5,304 nucleotides of DNA from Subdoligranulum variabile (GCA_003343905.1 QAKI01000009.1:8294-13597); one strand, 5' to 3'; counted from the first letter of the stretch, positions 1-4,790 are shown. Translations and numbers: made by a program. Notes: generated from the letters alone by a model not told the origin.

Positions 1-90
1 TCTTTCTGTTGGTGGCTCTGGTGGTCCGCGCGCGCGTTCTCTGAATTCTGGACTTACTTTTGGGGGCTGGTACTCGTCGTTGCGCCTTTC
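1..90 (+). repeat. DGR variable repeat (VR), left end cut by window
   Basis: Bases 1-90 align without gaps to 372-461. The 14 mismatches are at VR positions 6, 15, 38, 39, 47, 48, 55, 59, 60, 63, 65, 66, 71 and 86, and each has A in the template copy. The changes are 4 A to C, 4 A to G and 6 A to T. No non-adenine base differs. Homology stops at 91, where a T to C difference begins the divergence. The left boundary lies outside the window. Confidence 0.96.
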
Positions 91-130
91 CGCTACTGGG
101 CGATGCGGGCGCGCAGCGACCGCGGCGTAA
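2..130 (+). CDS. DGR target protein, C-terminal end (partial)
   Basis: This is the last 42 codons of a gene that begins before the window; the frame is fixed by the TAA at 128-130. The first 30 codons are the variable repeat of a diversity-generating retroelement. Compared with the template, the protein differs at nine residues: Y to S, D to G, N to S twice, N to F, E to G, N to G, N to Y and I to L. Four of the template Asn codons are AAT and two are AAC, and AAY codons cannot mutate to stop by A substitution, as is usual in DGRs. The template-encoded pattern GPRARNLNN...NWNSSLR resembles the end of C-type-lectin-fold DGR targets. By context the protein is probably a phage tail-tip or receptor-binding protein, but the diagnostic N-terminal part is not visible. 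After the repeat there is an 11-residue tail rich in Ala, Gly and Arg. Confidence 0.85.
   Translation, partial: LSVGGSGGPRARSLNSGLTFGGWYSSLRLSATGRCGRAATAA
73..90 (+). promoter_or_regulatory. candidate IMH (initiation of mutagenic homing) element at the VR 3' end
   Basis: In the Bordetella phage DGR, a GC-rich stretch at the 3' end of VR plus a short downstream element marks where retrohoming starts and makes VR the recipient. Here bases 73-85 are identical to TR 444-456 and contain only one TR adenine position before 90. The two copies then diverge by a non-adenine difference at 91, which could be the IMH versus IMH* distinction. The exact limits are inferred. Confidence 0.5.
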
Positions 131-138
131 GGGGGCAT

Positions 139-156
139 GCGGGGGATTTCCCCCGC
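139..156 (+). other. GC-rich hairpin/cruciform downstream of VR
   Basis: Bases 139-146 (GCGGGGGA) are perfectly complementary to 149-156 (TCCCCCGC), leaving a 2-base loop, or about 4 bases if the closing A-T pair opens. It lies 9 bases after the target stop codon and has no T-run after it, so it is unlikely to be an intrinsic terminator. In the Bordetella phage DGR a DNA hairpin just downstream of VR stimulates homing, and this is a positional candidate for the same element, although it sits about 50 bases after the repeat. Confidence 0.6.
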
Positions 157-165
157 CGTTACCCG

Positions 166-194
166 TTGCGTGAAGCTGTAAAAAACTGTATAAT
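166..194 (+). promoter_or_regulatory. sigma-A type promoter for the TR RNA and reverse transcriptase
   Basis: The -35 box TTGCGT (166-171) and the perfect -10 box TATAAT (189-194) are separated by 17 bases, the optimal spacing. Transcription would begin near 201, after the target gene and upstream of the TR, so one transcript could supply both the template RNA and the RT mRNA independently of the late tail operon. Confidence 0.8.
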
Positions 195-371
195 GCAGGA
201 GTCGGAGGTGATACCGTTGCAGCGGTAAGCGATAACATACAAGAGCGCCGGAAAGCAGGGGGTGGAACCCCTCCTGCCGCGTGAGCGGCGGACGCAGAAA
301 AATGCGTGGCGCAAAGGGGACTCCGGGTGCATGGCGAGTGTTTCAGTCTTTGCGGTCTGGGCGGGCTGCTC

Positions 372-461
372 TCTTTATGTTGGTGACTCTGGTGGTCCGC
401 GCGCGCGTAATCTGAATAATGGACTAACTAATGAGAACTGGAACTCGTCGTTGCGCATTTC
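372..461 (+). repeat. DGR template repeat (TR)
   Basis: This is the invariant copy that matches VR 1-90 except at adenines. It has 19 adenines, clustered in AAY codons between 408 and 443 when read in the target frame; 14 of them are changed in VR and the other 5 (VR positions 44, 45, 52, 56 and 72) are unchanged. It lies in the same orientation as VR and upstream of RT, the common VR-TR-RT order. The left limit cannot be set because VR is cut by the window, so TR may extend some tens of bases before 372. Confidence 0.96.
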
Positions 462-485
462 TGCATGTATACCCCTATATTTGCA
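462..485 (+). other. hairpin abutting the 3' end of TR
   Basis: TGCA (462-465) pairs with TGCA (482-485). After a T-T mismatch, GTATA (467-471) pairs with TATAT (476-480), including one G-U, around a CCCC loop. That gives nine pairs out of ten. The stem starts exactly at the first base where TR and VR stop matching, so it could mark the template/spacer boundary in the RNA. The sequence fact is direct; the role is inference. Confidence 0.5.
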
Positions 486-694
486 CCCGGTTTCGTGCCG
501 CAAAGCATCAGGCGAAAGCCTGCCCGGACAGAGGGCTCCAGTGGAGCTGACCGCGCAAGTGGTCGCCGAAATCCATCGTTCCAGCACCGATGAACCGAAG
601 GATAGCCTTTGGGGAGGACGCATAGACGCTGGGCTATGCGTGCGGTTAGTAGAGTACCGAAAGCCGTTGAGATGCAGAAAGGGGTATTTTTTTC

Positions 695-2062
695 TTGAAG
701 CAGTACTGTAAGCGCGTGAATATCCGCAGCATCTACTTTATCAAGCATTGCATTTATGCCTGCTTGGATGGTAAATGGACGCGGCGGGATGTACACGAGC
801 TGCTTGCCGAGTTTTCAGACATGGACGCGGATGAAGTCGGTCGCTATGCGCGCGATTTATCGGAGCGTTCGCGGCTTTTTCCTGTTGTCGATACGCTGGC
901 AGCATATATCCAGAAATGCCTGAAAAACCACGACATTCATCTCAGACGCGCGCGGATCAGGAAGATTCAAGACGGTATTGCAAAGAAGCAGCGAAACATT
1001 TGTATCGCTTCGATGCTTCAACAGATTTATGATTACATCGCAAAGATAGGTTTGCAGGAGCTTTTTGACGCGAAATTCGCGCCGCATCAGTGCGCGACGA
1101 TTCCCGGACGCGGGCAAATCTACGGCAAGAAGTTTAACGAGCGCTGGCTGCGTGAGCAGCGCGTGACCATGCGTGGCGGGAAAGCCGTGGGGAAAAGCCC
1201 TGTATCGCGCTATGCCATCGAGGCGGACGTGCGCAAGTGCTACCCGTCCATGTCCATCGGGCAGCTCAAGAAGCACCTCCGGCGCGACGTGCGAAACCCG
1301 GAGCTTTTGTGGCTGACGGAGTACCTGATCGACAAGATGACGCGGGAACAGCACAACCTGCACCGGCGCAAGCTGACGGCGGAAACGCGGTTTTCGGACG
1401 GCGGGGGCTTGCAGGGACGGCGCGTTCGACGCGGCATATCTATCGGGTCGTATCTGTCCTGCAATCTGTGTAACTACATCATATCGTATGCGTGGCATTA
1501 TCTGATGCAGCAGGCGGTACGATGGGAGATGCGCAGGGGCAAGCGGACGCGCGTGCGGATGGTGACGCATTGCGATATCTACATGGACAATTTTCAGATT
1601 TTTGGCAGCAACAAGCGCGACCTGATGCGCGTGGAGCGGATGCTTGAAAAGTACATGCGCAAGGAGCTGGGCATGCGGATTAAAGGCTGCTGGCGGCTGT
1701 ATCGGCTTGACTATCTGGACAAGCAGGGCAGGCACCACGGCAGCCCGGCAGACGGCATGGGCTATGTGGTCTATCGCGATAAGACGCGGATGCGCGGACG
1801 GATTTTCCTTCGTGCGCGGCGGAAGTATGCACGCATGGAAAAGCTCAAGCGGCAGAAAAAGCGCCCGTCCAAGCGGCTTTGCGGCGGCGTGATTTCCTAT
1901 CATGGCTGGTTTGACCACATCGAGGCGCGCGGATGGCAGCGAAAAAACGACTTCAAGTATAGCATTTTCAGGACTGCCCGCAGGGAGATGGGCAGGTACG
2001 CAAGGGAGGAAGTGCAGCATGATCGACTTTGTGCGATCCAGCGAGCCGCTCTCGCCGGTTAG
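695..2062 (+). CDS. DGR-type reverse transcriptase with YMDN active site
   Basis: A 455-residue, very basic protein that would copy the TR RNA into cDNA with errors at adenines. Visible RT motifs, in order: PGRGQIYG (137-144, motif 2); EADVRKCYPSM (176-186, motif 3/A, metal-binding D178); GISIGSYLSCNLCN (247-260, motif 4/B); IYMDNF (295-300, motif 5/C); MRIKGCWRLYRL (327-338, motif 6 region); GMGYVVYRDKTRMRGR (354-369, motif 7 region). Two departures stand out: N299 replaces the second Asp of YxDD, and C256 replaces the Gln of the DGR-typical IGxxxSQ. An N-terminal part of roughly 130 residues and a basic C-terminal part after 370 make it longer than the 328-residue Bordetella phage enzyme. 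No maturase or endonuclease domain is visible. The TTG start is chosen because an in-frame stop lies at 668-670 and AAAGGGG (678-684) is well placed upstream. The 3' end overlaps the next gene by 44 bases. Confidence 0.9.
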   Translation: MKQYCKRVNIRSIYFIKHCIYACLDGKWTRRDVHELLAEFSDMDADEVGRYARDLSERSRLFPVVDTLAAYIQKCLKNHDIHLRRARIRKIQDGIAKKQRNICIASMLQQIYDYIAKIGLQELFDAKFAPHQCATIPGRGQIYGKKFNERWLREQRVTMRGGKAVGKSPVSRYAIEADVRKCYPSMSIGQLKKHLRRDVRNPELLWLTEYLIDKMTREQHNLHRRKLTAETRFSDGGGLQGRRVRRGISIGSYLSCNLCNYIISYAWHYLMQQAVRWEMRRGKRTRVRMVTHCDIYMDNFQIFGSNKRDLMRVERMLEKYMRKELGMRIKGCWRLYRLDYLDKQGRHHGSPADGMGYVVYRDKTRMRGRIFLRARRKYARMEKLKRQKKRPSKRLCGGVISYHGWFDHIEARGWQRKNDFKYSIFRTARREMGRYAREEVQHDRLCAIQRAALAG

Positions 2063-2372
2063 GGCAGTCGCCCGCGCCGGAGGCGGCACGGATATCTGGC
2101 TCAGGAAAAATATTCAAGGTCCTCTTACCGAGCAATCGGGGGAGGACTTTTCTGATGCCTATTATGAGGCGGAGGAAGCGTTTCTGCGGGCGGAGGAAAC
2201 CGTCGGCGCGGAGGACGTGGAAGCCGCTTTTGACAGCTACTGGGGCAAGGCGGCGGATTATGACCCGCATGTGCCGATGCCGACAGACAAGGAACGCATC
2301 GCGCAGCTTGAGGAGCAGAACACGATGCTGACCGAGTGCATTTTGGAAATGAGCGAGATCGTCTATGGCTAA
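2019..2372 (+). CDS. acidic phage protein, probable tail-region accessory protein
   Basis: A 117-residue acidic protein. The frame is open further upstream, but the ATG at 2019 has GGAGG at 2005-2009, nine bases before it, and the longer form would lie almost wholly inside the RT gene. The N-terminal part contains TDIWLRKNI (24-32). The middle (41-80) is rich in Glu, Asp, Ala and aromatics. Residues 90-115 form a short coiled-coil-like helix (ERIAQLEEQNTMLTECILEM). Short proteins ending in such a helix are common between the tail genes and XkdX in Firmicutes phages, sometimes labelled XkdW-like; I cannot assign it firmly. Although it follows RT, its strong negative charge argues against it being the basic accessory protein Avd. 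It overlaps RT by 44 bases, so it is probably co-transcribed with it. Confidence 0.8.
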   Translation: MIDFVRSSEPLSPVRAVARAGGGTDIWLRKNIQGPLTEQSGEDFSDAYYEAEEAFLRAEETVGAEDVEAAFDSYWGKAADYDPHVPMPTDKERIAQLEEQNTMLTECILEMSEIVYG

Positions 2373-2390
2373 ATGGGCGACCTCGCTTTT
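2353..2390 (+). terminator. weak terminator-like hairpin at a gene end
   Basis: Bases 2353-2363 pair with 2376-2386 at ten of eleven positions (one A-C mismatch, one G-U), with a 12-base loop and TTTTATTT following. The hairpin covers the stop codon of the upstream gene. The large loop and interrupted T-run make it a possible attenuator at most. Confidence 0.4.
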
Positions 2391-2424
2391 ATTTCAGATT
2401 CTTTTCGGGAAAGGAGGCGAGGAT

Positions 2425-2553
2425 ATGATGGCGATGCTTTGGGCGCAGCAGATCATGCTGGGCAAAAAGACGTTTGCGCAGGTTCCGGCGAAGCTGCGCG
2501 AGCAGGTGCGCGAGCTGCTGGTGGACAGCGGCGTGGGCGAGCTGGCGGAGTAA
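2425..2553 (+). CDS. XkdX-family phage protein
   Basis: A 42-residue protein with the XkdX-family layout: an N-terminal W-A-Q-x-I-M-L-G-K motif, then T-F-x-Q-V-P-x-K-L and a charged helix to the end. The family is named after XkdX of the Bacillus defective prophage PBSX and is found just after tail genes; its molecular role is unknown. The ATG at 2425 is chosen because AAGGAGG (2411-2417) lies seven bases upstream. Two more ATGs follow at 2428 and 2434. An in-frame ATG at 2365 lacks a good ribosome site and would add residues unlike the family. The gene sits 52 bases after its upstream neighbour and just before a terminator, consistent with the end of the tail module. Confidence 0.88.
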   Translation: MMAMLWAQQIMLGKKTFAQVPAKLREQVRELLVDSGVGELAE

Positions 2554-2565
2554 ACGACGGGGACG

Positions 2566-2591
2566 GGGCGGCAGAAATGCCGCTCTTTTTT
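2566..2591 (+). terminator. intrinsic terminator between tail and lysis modules
   Basis: GCGGCA (2568-2573) and TGCCGC (2578-2583) form a perfect stem with a GAAA loop. It can be extended outward by a G-U and a G-C pair (2567 with 2584, 2566 with 2585). Six T follow at 2586-2591. It lies 12 bases after the XkdX-family stop codon. Confidence 0.75.
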
Positions 2592-2619
2592 GAACGAATG
2601 GAGGGGTGAACATGACGGC

Positions 2620-2712
2620 ATGACGGTGTTTATTGTGCTGGCGGGGCTGTTCCTGCTCGCTGTCGGCATCGGCAGGTTTATTCATGTTGGAGGGAGCGAC
2701 CGGGATGATTAA
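2620..2712 (+). CDS. 30-residue single-span membrane peptide
   Basis: Reading from the ATG at 2620 gives a 30-residue peptide. Residues 3-21 are almost entirely hydrophobic (VFIVLAGLFLLAVGIGRF, one membrane span) and the short tail ends in SDRDD. It stops at 2710-2712, overlapping the endolysin start at 2705 by eight bases, which suggests translational coupling. GGAGGGG at 2600-2606 is 13 bases upstream, farther than ideal. It is actually better placed for the ATG at 2612, but that frame stops after three codons. The frame is also open back to 2554, so a TTG start at 2590 is possible. Its position next to the endolysin fits a small lysis or holin-like protein; no family is recognised. Confidence 0.5.
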   Translation: MTVFIVLAGLFLLAVGIGRFIHVGGSDRDD

Positions 2713-3460
2713 AGCGGCAGACGCGATTGCGGCGGCTCGTGCGCTCAAAGGCACGAGTTACGAGGTGATCGACTGCATCAACCTCATTAAAAAGATTATT
2801 CGTACAGCGCCGGGCGGTGTGAGCAGCTATACCACAGCGGGAACCAATGCGCTGTGGGACAGCGATGCGAACAGCGCGAAGTACCGCGATCTGACGTGGA
2901 AGCAGGAAGGCATTGCAGGGGCAAAGCCGGGGATGCTGGCGTTTATGGGCGTGGGTACGGGCGACGTGAATCACGTCGGGCTGGTGACGGAGTGCGGTAC
3001 GGTGCTCCACAGCAGTAAGAGCCGGGGGTGCGTGGTGGAAACCGAGCTGACCGCCAAGGACGGTTGGAACGGGCTGGGCGTGCATCGGATGATTGGGGTG
3101 AACGGGCAAGTGAATGACGAGGATGCTCAAATTGATGTGAAGTACCCTATTGGGGAATATACGGTATCCTATGAAAATGGTCTGCGGTTACGCAAACGCC
3201 CCAGTTTGACGGGAGCATATATGCTCACGATGCCATGCGGCGCGAAACTGACTGTCACCGAGGTTGATGGGGATTGGGGCAAGGTTACGTACAAGGGGCA
3301 TCAGGGCTGGTGTTCGCTGACCTACTGTAACAAGGTGGGTGAGCAGGAAGCTGCTGGAGAAGATGAGCAGATCGTGATTCGGGCGACGCGTCAGCAATGG
3401 CTGGCGGTGTGCGACGGTGATATGACCATCATTCAGGCGGCGCTGGCAGGTGACGACTGA
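2705..3460 (+). CDS. phage endolysin, NlpC/P60 peptidase with SH3 domain
   Basis: A 251-residue peptidoglycan hydrolase that would cut the peptide part of the cell wall at the end of infection. Residues 1-135 form an NlpC/P60-type cysteine peptidase: C24 in VIDCINLIKK is the probable nucleophile, H90 in NHVGLV the catalytic histidine, and H102 in VLHSSKSRG a candidate third polar residue. Residues 150-208 (EYTVSYENGLRLRKRPS to GWCSLTYC) look like a bacterial SH3 domain for wall binding. The last 25 residues are of unknown role. No signal peptide is seen, as expected when a holin releases the enzyme. The frame is open back to 2633, but the ATG at 2705 with GGAGGG at 2689-2694 starts exactly at the domain. 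The stop overlaps the next start (TGATG). Confidence 0.93.
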   Translation: MIKAADAIAAARALKGTSYEVIDCINLIKKIIRTAPGGVSSYTTAGTNALWDSDANSAKYRDLTWKQEGIAGAKPGMLAFMGVGTGDVNHVGLVTECGTVLHSSKSRGCVVETELTAKDGWNGLGVHRMIGVNGQVNDEDAQIDVKYPIGEYTVSYENGLRLRKRPSLTGAYMLTMPCGAKLTVTEVDGDWGKVTYKGHQGWCSLTYCNKVGEQEAAGEDEQIVIRATRQQWLAVCDGDMTIIQAALAGDD

Positions 3461-3705
3461 TGCGATACAGCAAGATCATCGTCGCCGTCTGTATCGGTTT
3501 GGCTATTGTGTATGCGGCAGTAACACTCGTCGGTTACTATCTGCTTGGGCTTGAGCCGCCGGGCGAGCTGACGAAGTATCTGTATACCTGCATCATCGGT
3601 GAGCTTGTTGCGCTGGCGTTTAAGTCGGCGGTTGGAGACACAACCGAGGCGCGGAAAACGAAAACAAACACAACAGGCGACGAGGGGAAGGGAGCCGCCG
3701 GATAA
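3460..3705 (+). CDS. small membrane protein of the lysis module
   Basis: An 81-residue protein whose ATG overlaps the endolysin stop codon by one base, so it is probably translated by coupling; no strong ribosome site of its own is evident. Residues 5-29 form a clear membrane span (IIVAVCIGLAIVYAAVTLV) and residues 40-58 a likely second one. The remaining 23 residues are hydrophilic and rich in Lys, Thr and Gly. Two spans with a charged tail are compatible with a holin or holin-associated protein, but a separate LLH-type holin is encoded nearby and no family is recognised here. Confidence 0.82.
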   Translation: MRYSKIIVAVCIGLAIVYAAVTLVGYYLLGLEPPGELTKYLYTCIIGELVALAFKSAVGDTTEARKTKTNTTGDEGKGAAG

Positions 3706-3717
3706 TGGGAGGGAAAG

Positions 3718-4044
3718 ATGAAAGAATTGGCAGGTGTGACGCCAGATCAATGGGGCGGCTTTGTGCTGGTTTTGGCGGGAATTTTGGCAACCATCGTTTT
3801 AATTAGCAGTGCAATTAAAGCGGTGCGTGAAATGGCCAAGCCGCAGGAGGATTTGAAAAAGGAAGTCAAGCGGCATGCGGAGTGCCTCGACCGAGACAAT
3901 AAGCGCATCGCCGAGCAGGAAGAAATGACGCGGCTCACATTGAGAGGGGTCAACGCCCTTTTGAATCACGAAATCACGGGAAACGGTATCGAAAATCTGA
4001 AAAAAGTGCGCGACGATATCACGGAACATTTGATTGACAGATAA
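3718..4044 (+). CDS. membrane-anchored coiled-coil phage protein
   Basis: A 108-residue protein with one N-terminal membrane span (about 13-31), a charged helical segment likely to be coiled coil (36-75, KPQEDLKKEVKRHAECLDRD onward) and a C-terminal motif LLNHEITGNGIENLKKVRDD (81-100). Proteins with this layout and a closely similar ALLxHEITGN ending are common beside endolysin and holin genes in clostridial phages, usually annotated only as hypothetical or holin-like. GGGAGGG (3707-3713) precedes the start by four bases. It sits 12 bases after the previous gene and 16 before the holin, in the same transcription unit. A lysis role is inferred from location. Confidence 0.85.
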   Translation: MKELAGVTPDQWGGFVLVLAGILATIVLISSAIKAVREMAKPQEDLKKEVKRHAECLDRDNKRIAEQEEMTRLTLRGVNALLNHEITGNGIENLKKVRDDITEHLIDR

Positions 4045-4060
4045 TAAGGAGGAAACATCT

Positions 4061-4420
4061 ATGACGACTACCATTGACATCACCCCTTTGATCGAGGTTT
4101 TGCTTACGCTGCTTGGCGCGATTATTGCGCGATATGCCGTGCCGTACTTCAAGGCGATGCTGACCAACGCGCAGCAGGAGCATGTGCGGGAGCTGGTTCA
4201 CATTGCCGTTTACGCGGCTGAAAAGCTGTATGGCAGTGGTTACGGGCAGGAAAAGCTCAACTATGCGGTCGAAATTCTCAAGGCGCATGGGATTGTGCTG
4301 GACAAAGAGCGTCTGAACGCCTACATTGATGCAGCCATCAAAGAAATGGAGCAAAGCGAGGTTCCGAAGCTCGAAGCGGTTGAAATTCCGCAGATTGAAG
4401 CTGCTAAGGCCGTTGAGTGA
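4061..4420 (+). CDS. phage holin, LLH family
   Basis: A 119-residue protein matching the LLH-type holin layout: a short N-terminus, one hydrophobic segment (about 9-28, PLIEVLLTLLGAIIARYAVP), an amphipathic connecting helix, then the characteristic stretch AVYAAEKLYGSGYGQEKLNY (49-68) and AVEILKAHGI (69-78). The C-terminus is rich in Glu and Ala. Holins form lesions in the cytoplasmic membrane that let the endolysin reach the wall. The ATG at 4061 is preferred over an in-frame one at 4034 because AAGGAGG (4046-4052) lies eight bases before it, and the longer form would overlap the preceding gene. This is the last gene before a strong terminator. Confidence 0.88.
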   Translation: MTTTIDITPLIEVLLTLLGAIIARYAVPYFKAMLTNAQQEHVRELVHIAVYAAEKLYGSGYGQEKLNYAVEILKAHGIVLDKERLNAYIDAAIKEMEQSEVPKLEAVEIPQIEAAKAVE

Positions 4421-4426
4421 GTGTCG

Positions 4427-4456
4427 CCCCGGAGAGAAATCTCCGGGGTGTTTTTT
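4427..4456 (+). terminator. strong intrinsic terminator of the lysis operon
   Basis: CCCCGGAGA (4427-4435) and TCTCCGGGG (4440-4448) form a perfect nine-base stem with a GAAA loop, followed by TG and six T (4451-4456). It begins six bases after the holin stop codon and closes the late operon. Confidence 0.94.
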
Positions 4457-4492
4457 CTTGCTCTAAAACTATGAAAATAGTTGAAAAAAGTA

Positions 4493-4521
4493 TTTACAAA
4501 ATGCCGAAAATGGTATATAAT
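4493..4521 (+). promoter_or_regulatory. sigma-A type promoter for the 48-residue gene and regulator
   Basis: TTTACA (4493-4498) and TATAAT (4516-4521) are 17 bases apart, close to consensus, in an AT-rich stretch just after the lysis terminator. Transcription would begin near 4528. A short direct repeat AAAATG (4498-4503 and 4507-4512) lies in the spacer and could be part of an operator; this is speculative. Confidence 0.88.
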
Positions 4522-4567
4522 AAATGCGTCGGATGGGAAAACCACTGACAGAAAGGCGGTGGATACG

Positions 4568-4714
4568 ATGGATGAAAAAGAGGTGGTCGGCATGACCGAC
4601 AAGCAGTTTGAAACGGTGCTGAAACAAATTCTGCTGTATGCGAAGAAAGCAGAAAACAAAGAGGAGATCATCAAATATCTTGAAGAAATGATGGCGGACG
4701 ACAAAAAAGCCTGA
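4568..4714 (+). CDS. 48-residue helical protein of unknown function
   Basis: A small, charged protein with no recognised family. Residues 10-43 look wholly helical (TDKQFETVLKQILLYAKKAE, then KEEIIKYLEEMM), with no membrane span. The ATG at 4568 is chosen because AAAGGCGGTG (4552-4561), close to the ideal ribosome site, lies about eight bases before it; an upstream in-frame ATG at 4481 would precede the mapped promoter. The gene has its own consensus promoter and is followed by a hairpin and an XRE-type regulator, so it may be expressed during lysogeny, separately from the late genes. Confidence 0.8.
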   Translation: MDEKEVVGMTDKQFETVLKQILLYAKKAENKEEIIKYLEEMMADDKKA

Positions 4715-4743
4715 CCCGGGGCAACGGGACAGGCAAAGCCACA

Positions 4744-4790
4744 AGGGGAGGGCGGAACGACACCGCCGCCGCTCTCCCTTCCTTTTCTAT
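4744..4790 (+). terminator. imperfect GC-rich hairpin with pyrimidine tail, possible terminator
   Basis: GGGAG (4746-4750) pairs with CTCCC (4774-4778), and GGCGG (4751-4755) pairs with one of two nearby CCGCC copies (4763-4767 or 4766-4770), leaving a bulge on the 3' side. A C/T-rich run with TTTT (4783-4786) follows. It lies between the 48-residue gene and the regulator, where it could end or reduce transcription. The broken T-run lowers confidence. Confidence 0.5.

Larger units (their letters stand above)
201..694 (+). ncRNA. structured TR-containing RNA of the DGR (leader, template, spacer)
   Basis: This stretch of nearly 500 bases between the promoter and the RT start has no convincing gene. 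Before the template it can form hairpins at 255-277 (one bulge), 276-289 (GTGA loop, sharing two bases with the previous one) and 292-307. After the template come 462-485, 509-522 (GAAA loop), 535-547, 549-564 (GCAA loop), 595-612 (ATAG loop) and 618-641 (8 perfect pairs, 8-base loop). In characterised DGRs the template and its downstream spacer form the RNA bound by RT and Avd, and cDNA synthesis starts in the spacer. A 149-codon open frame crosses 262-711, but it runs through the template and overlaps the RT start, so I regard it as incidental. The 5' end is inferred from the promoter; the 3' end is arbitrary because transcription probably continues into the RT gene. Confidence 0.75.

Noticed and set aside
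204..228. Perfect ribosome-site-like GGAGGTGAT followed by a short open frame
   Set aside because: Frames starting at GTG 208 or TTG 217 end at 228 after only a few codons. This is better explained as part of the TR RNA leader.
465..694. Group II intron-like 3' RNA next to a reverse transcriptase
   Set aside because: No recognisable domain V sequence was found, the RT lacks maturase and endonuclease domains, and the adenine-only VR/TR differences explain the element as a DGR.
262..711. 149-codon open frame crossing the template repeat
   Set aside because: It shares the reading frame of the target gene within TR, which explains its openness there. Its start overlaps a structured leader and its end runs into the RT gene. 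No domain is visible outside the template-like part.
857..2089. 410-codon open frame on the minus strand opposite the RT gene
   Set aside because: It mirrors the RT gene. Its translation is rich in Pro, Ala, His and Arg, typical of the complement of a GC-biased coding frame, and the plus-strand frame has clear RT motifs.
2019..2372. Possible Avd accessory protein because it follows RT directly
   Set aside because: Avd proteins are basic four-helix bundles that bind RNA and RT. This protein is strongly acidic, has only a short C-terminal helix and resembles tail-region proteins.
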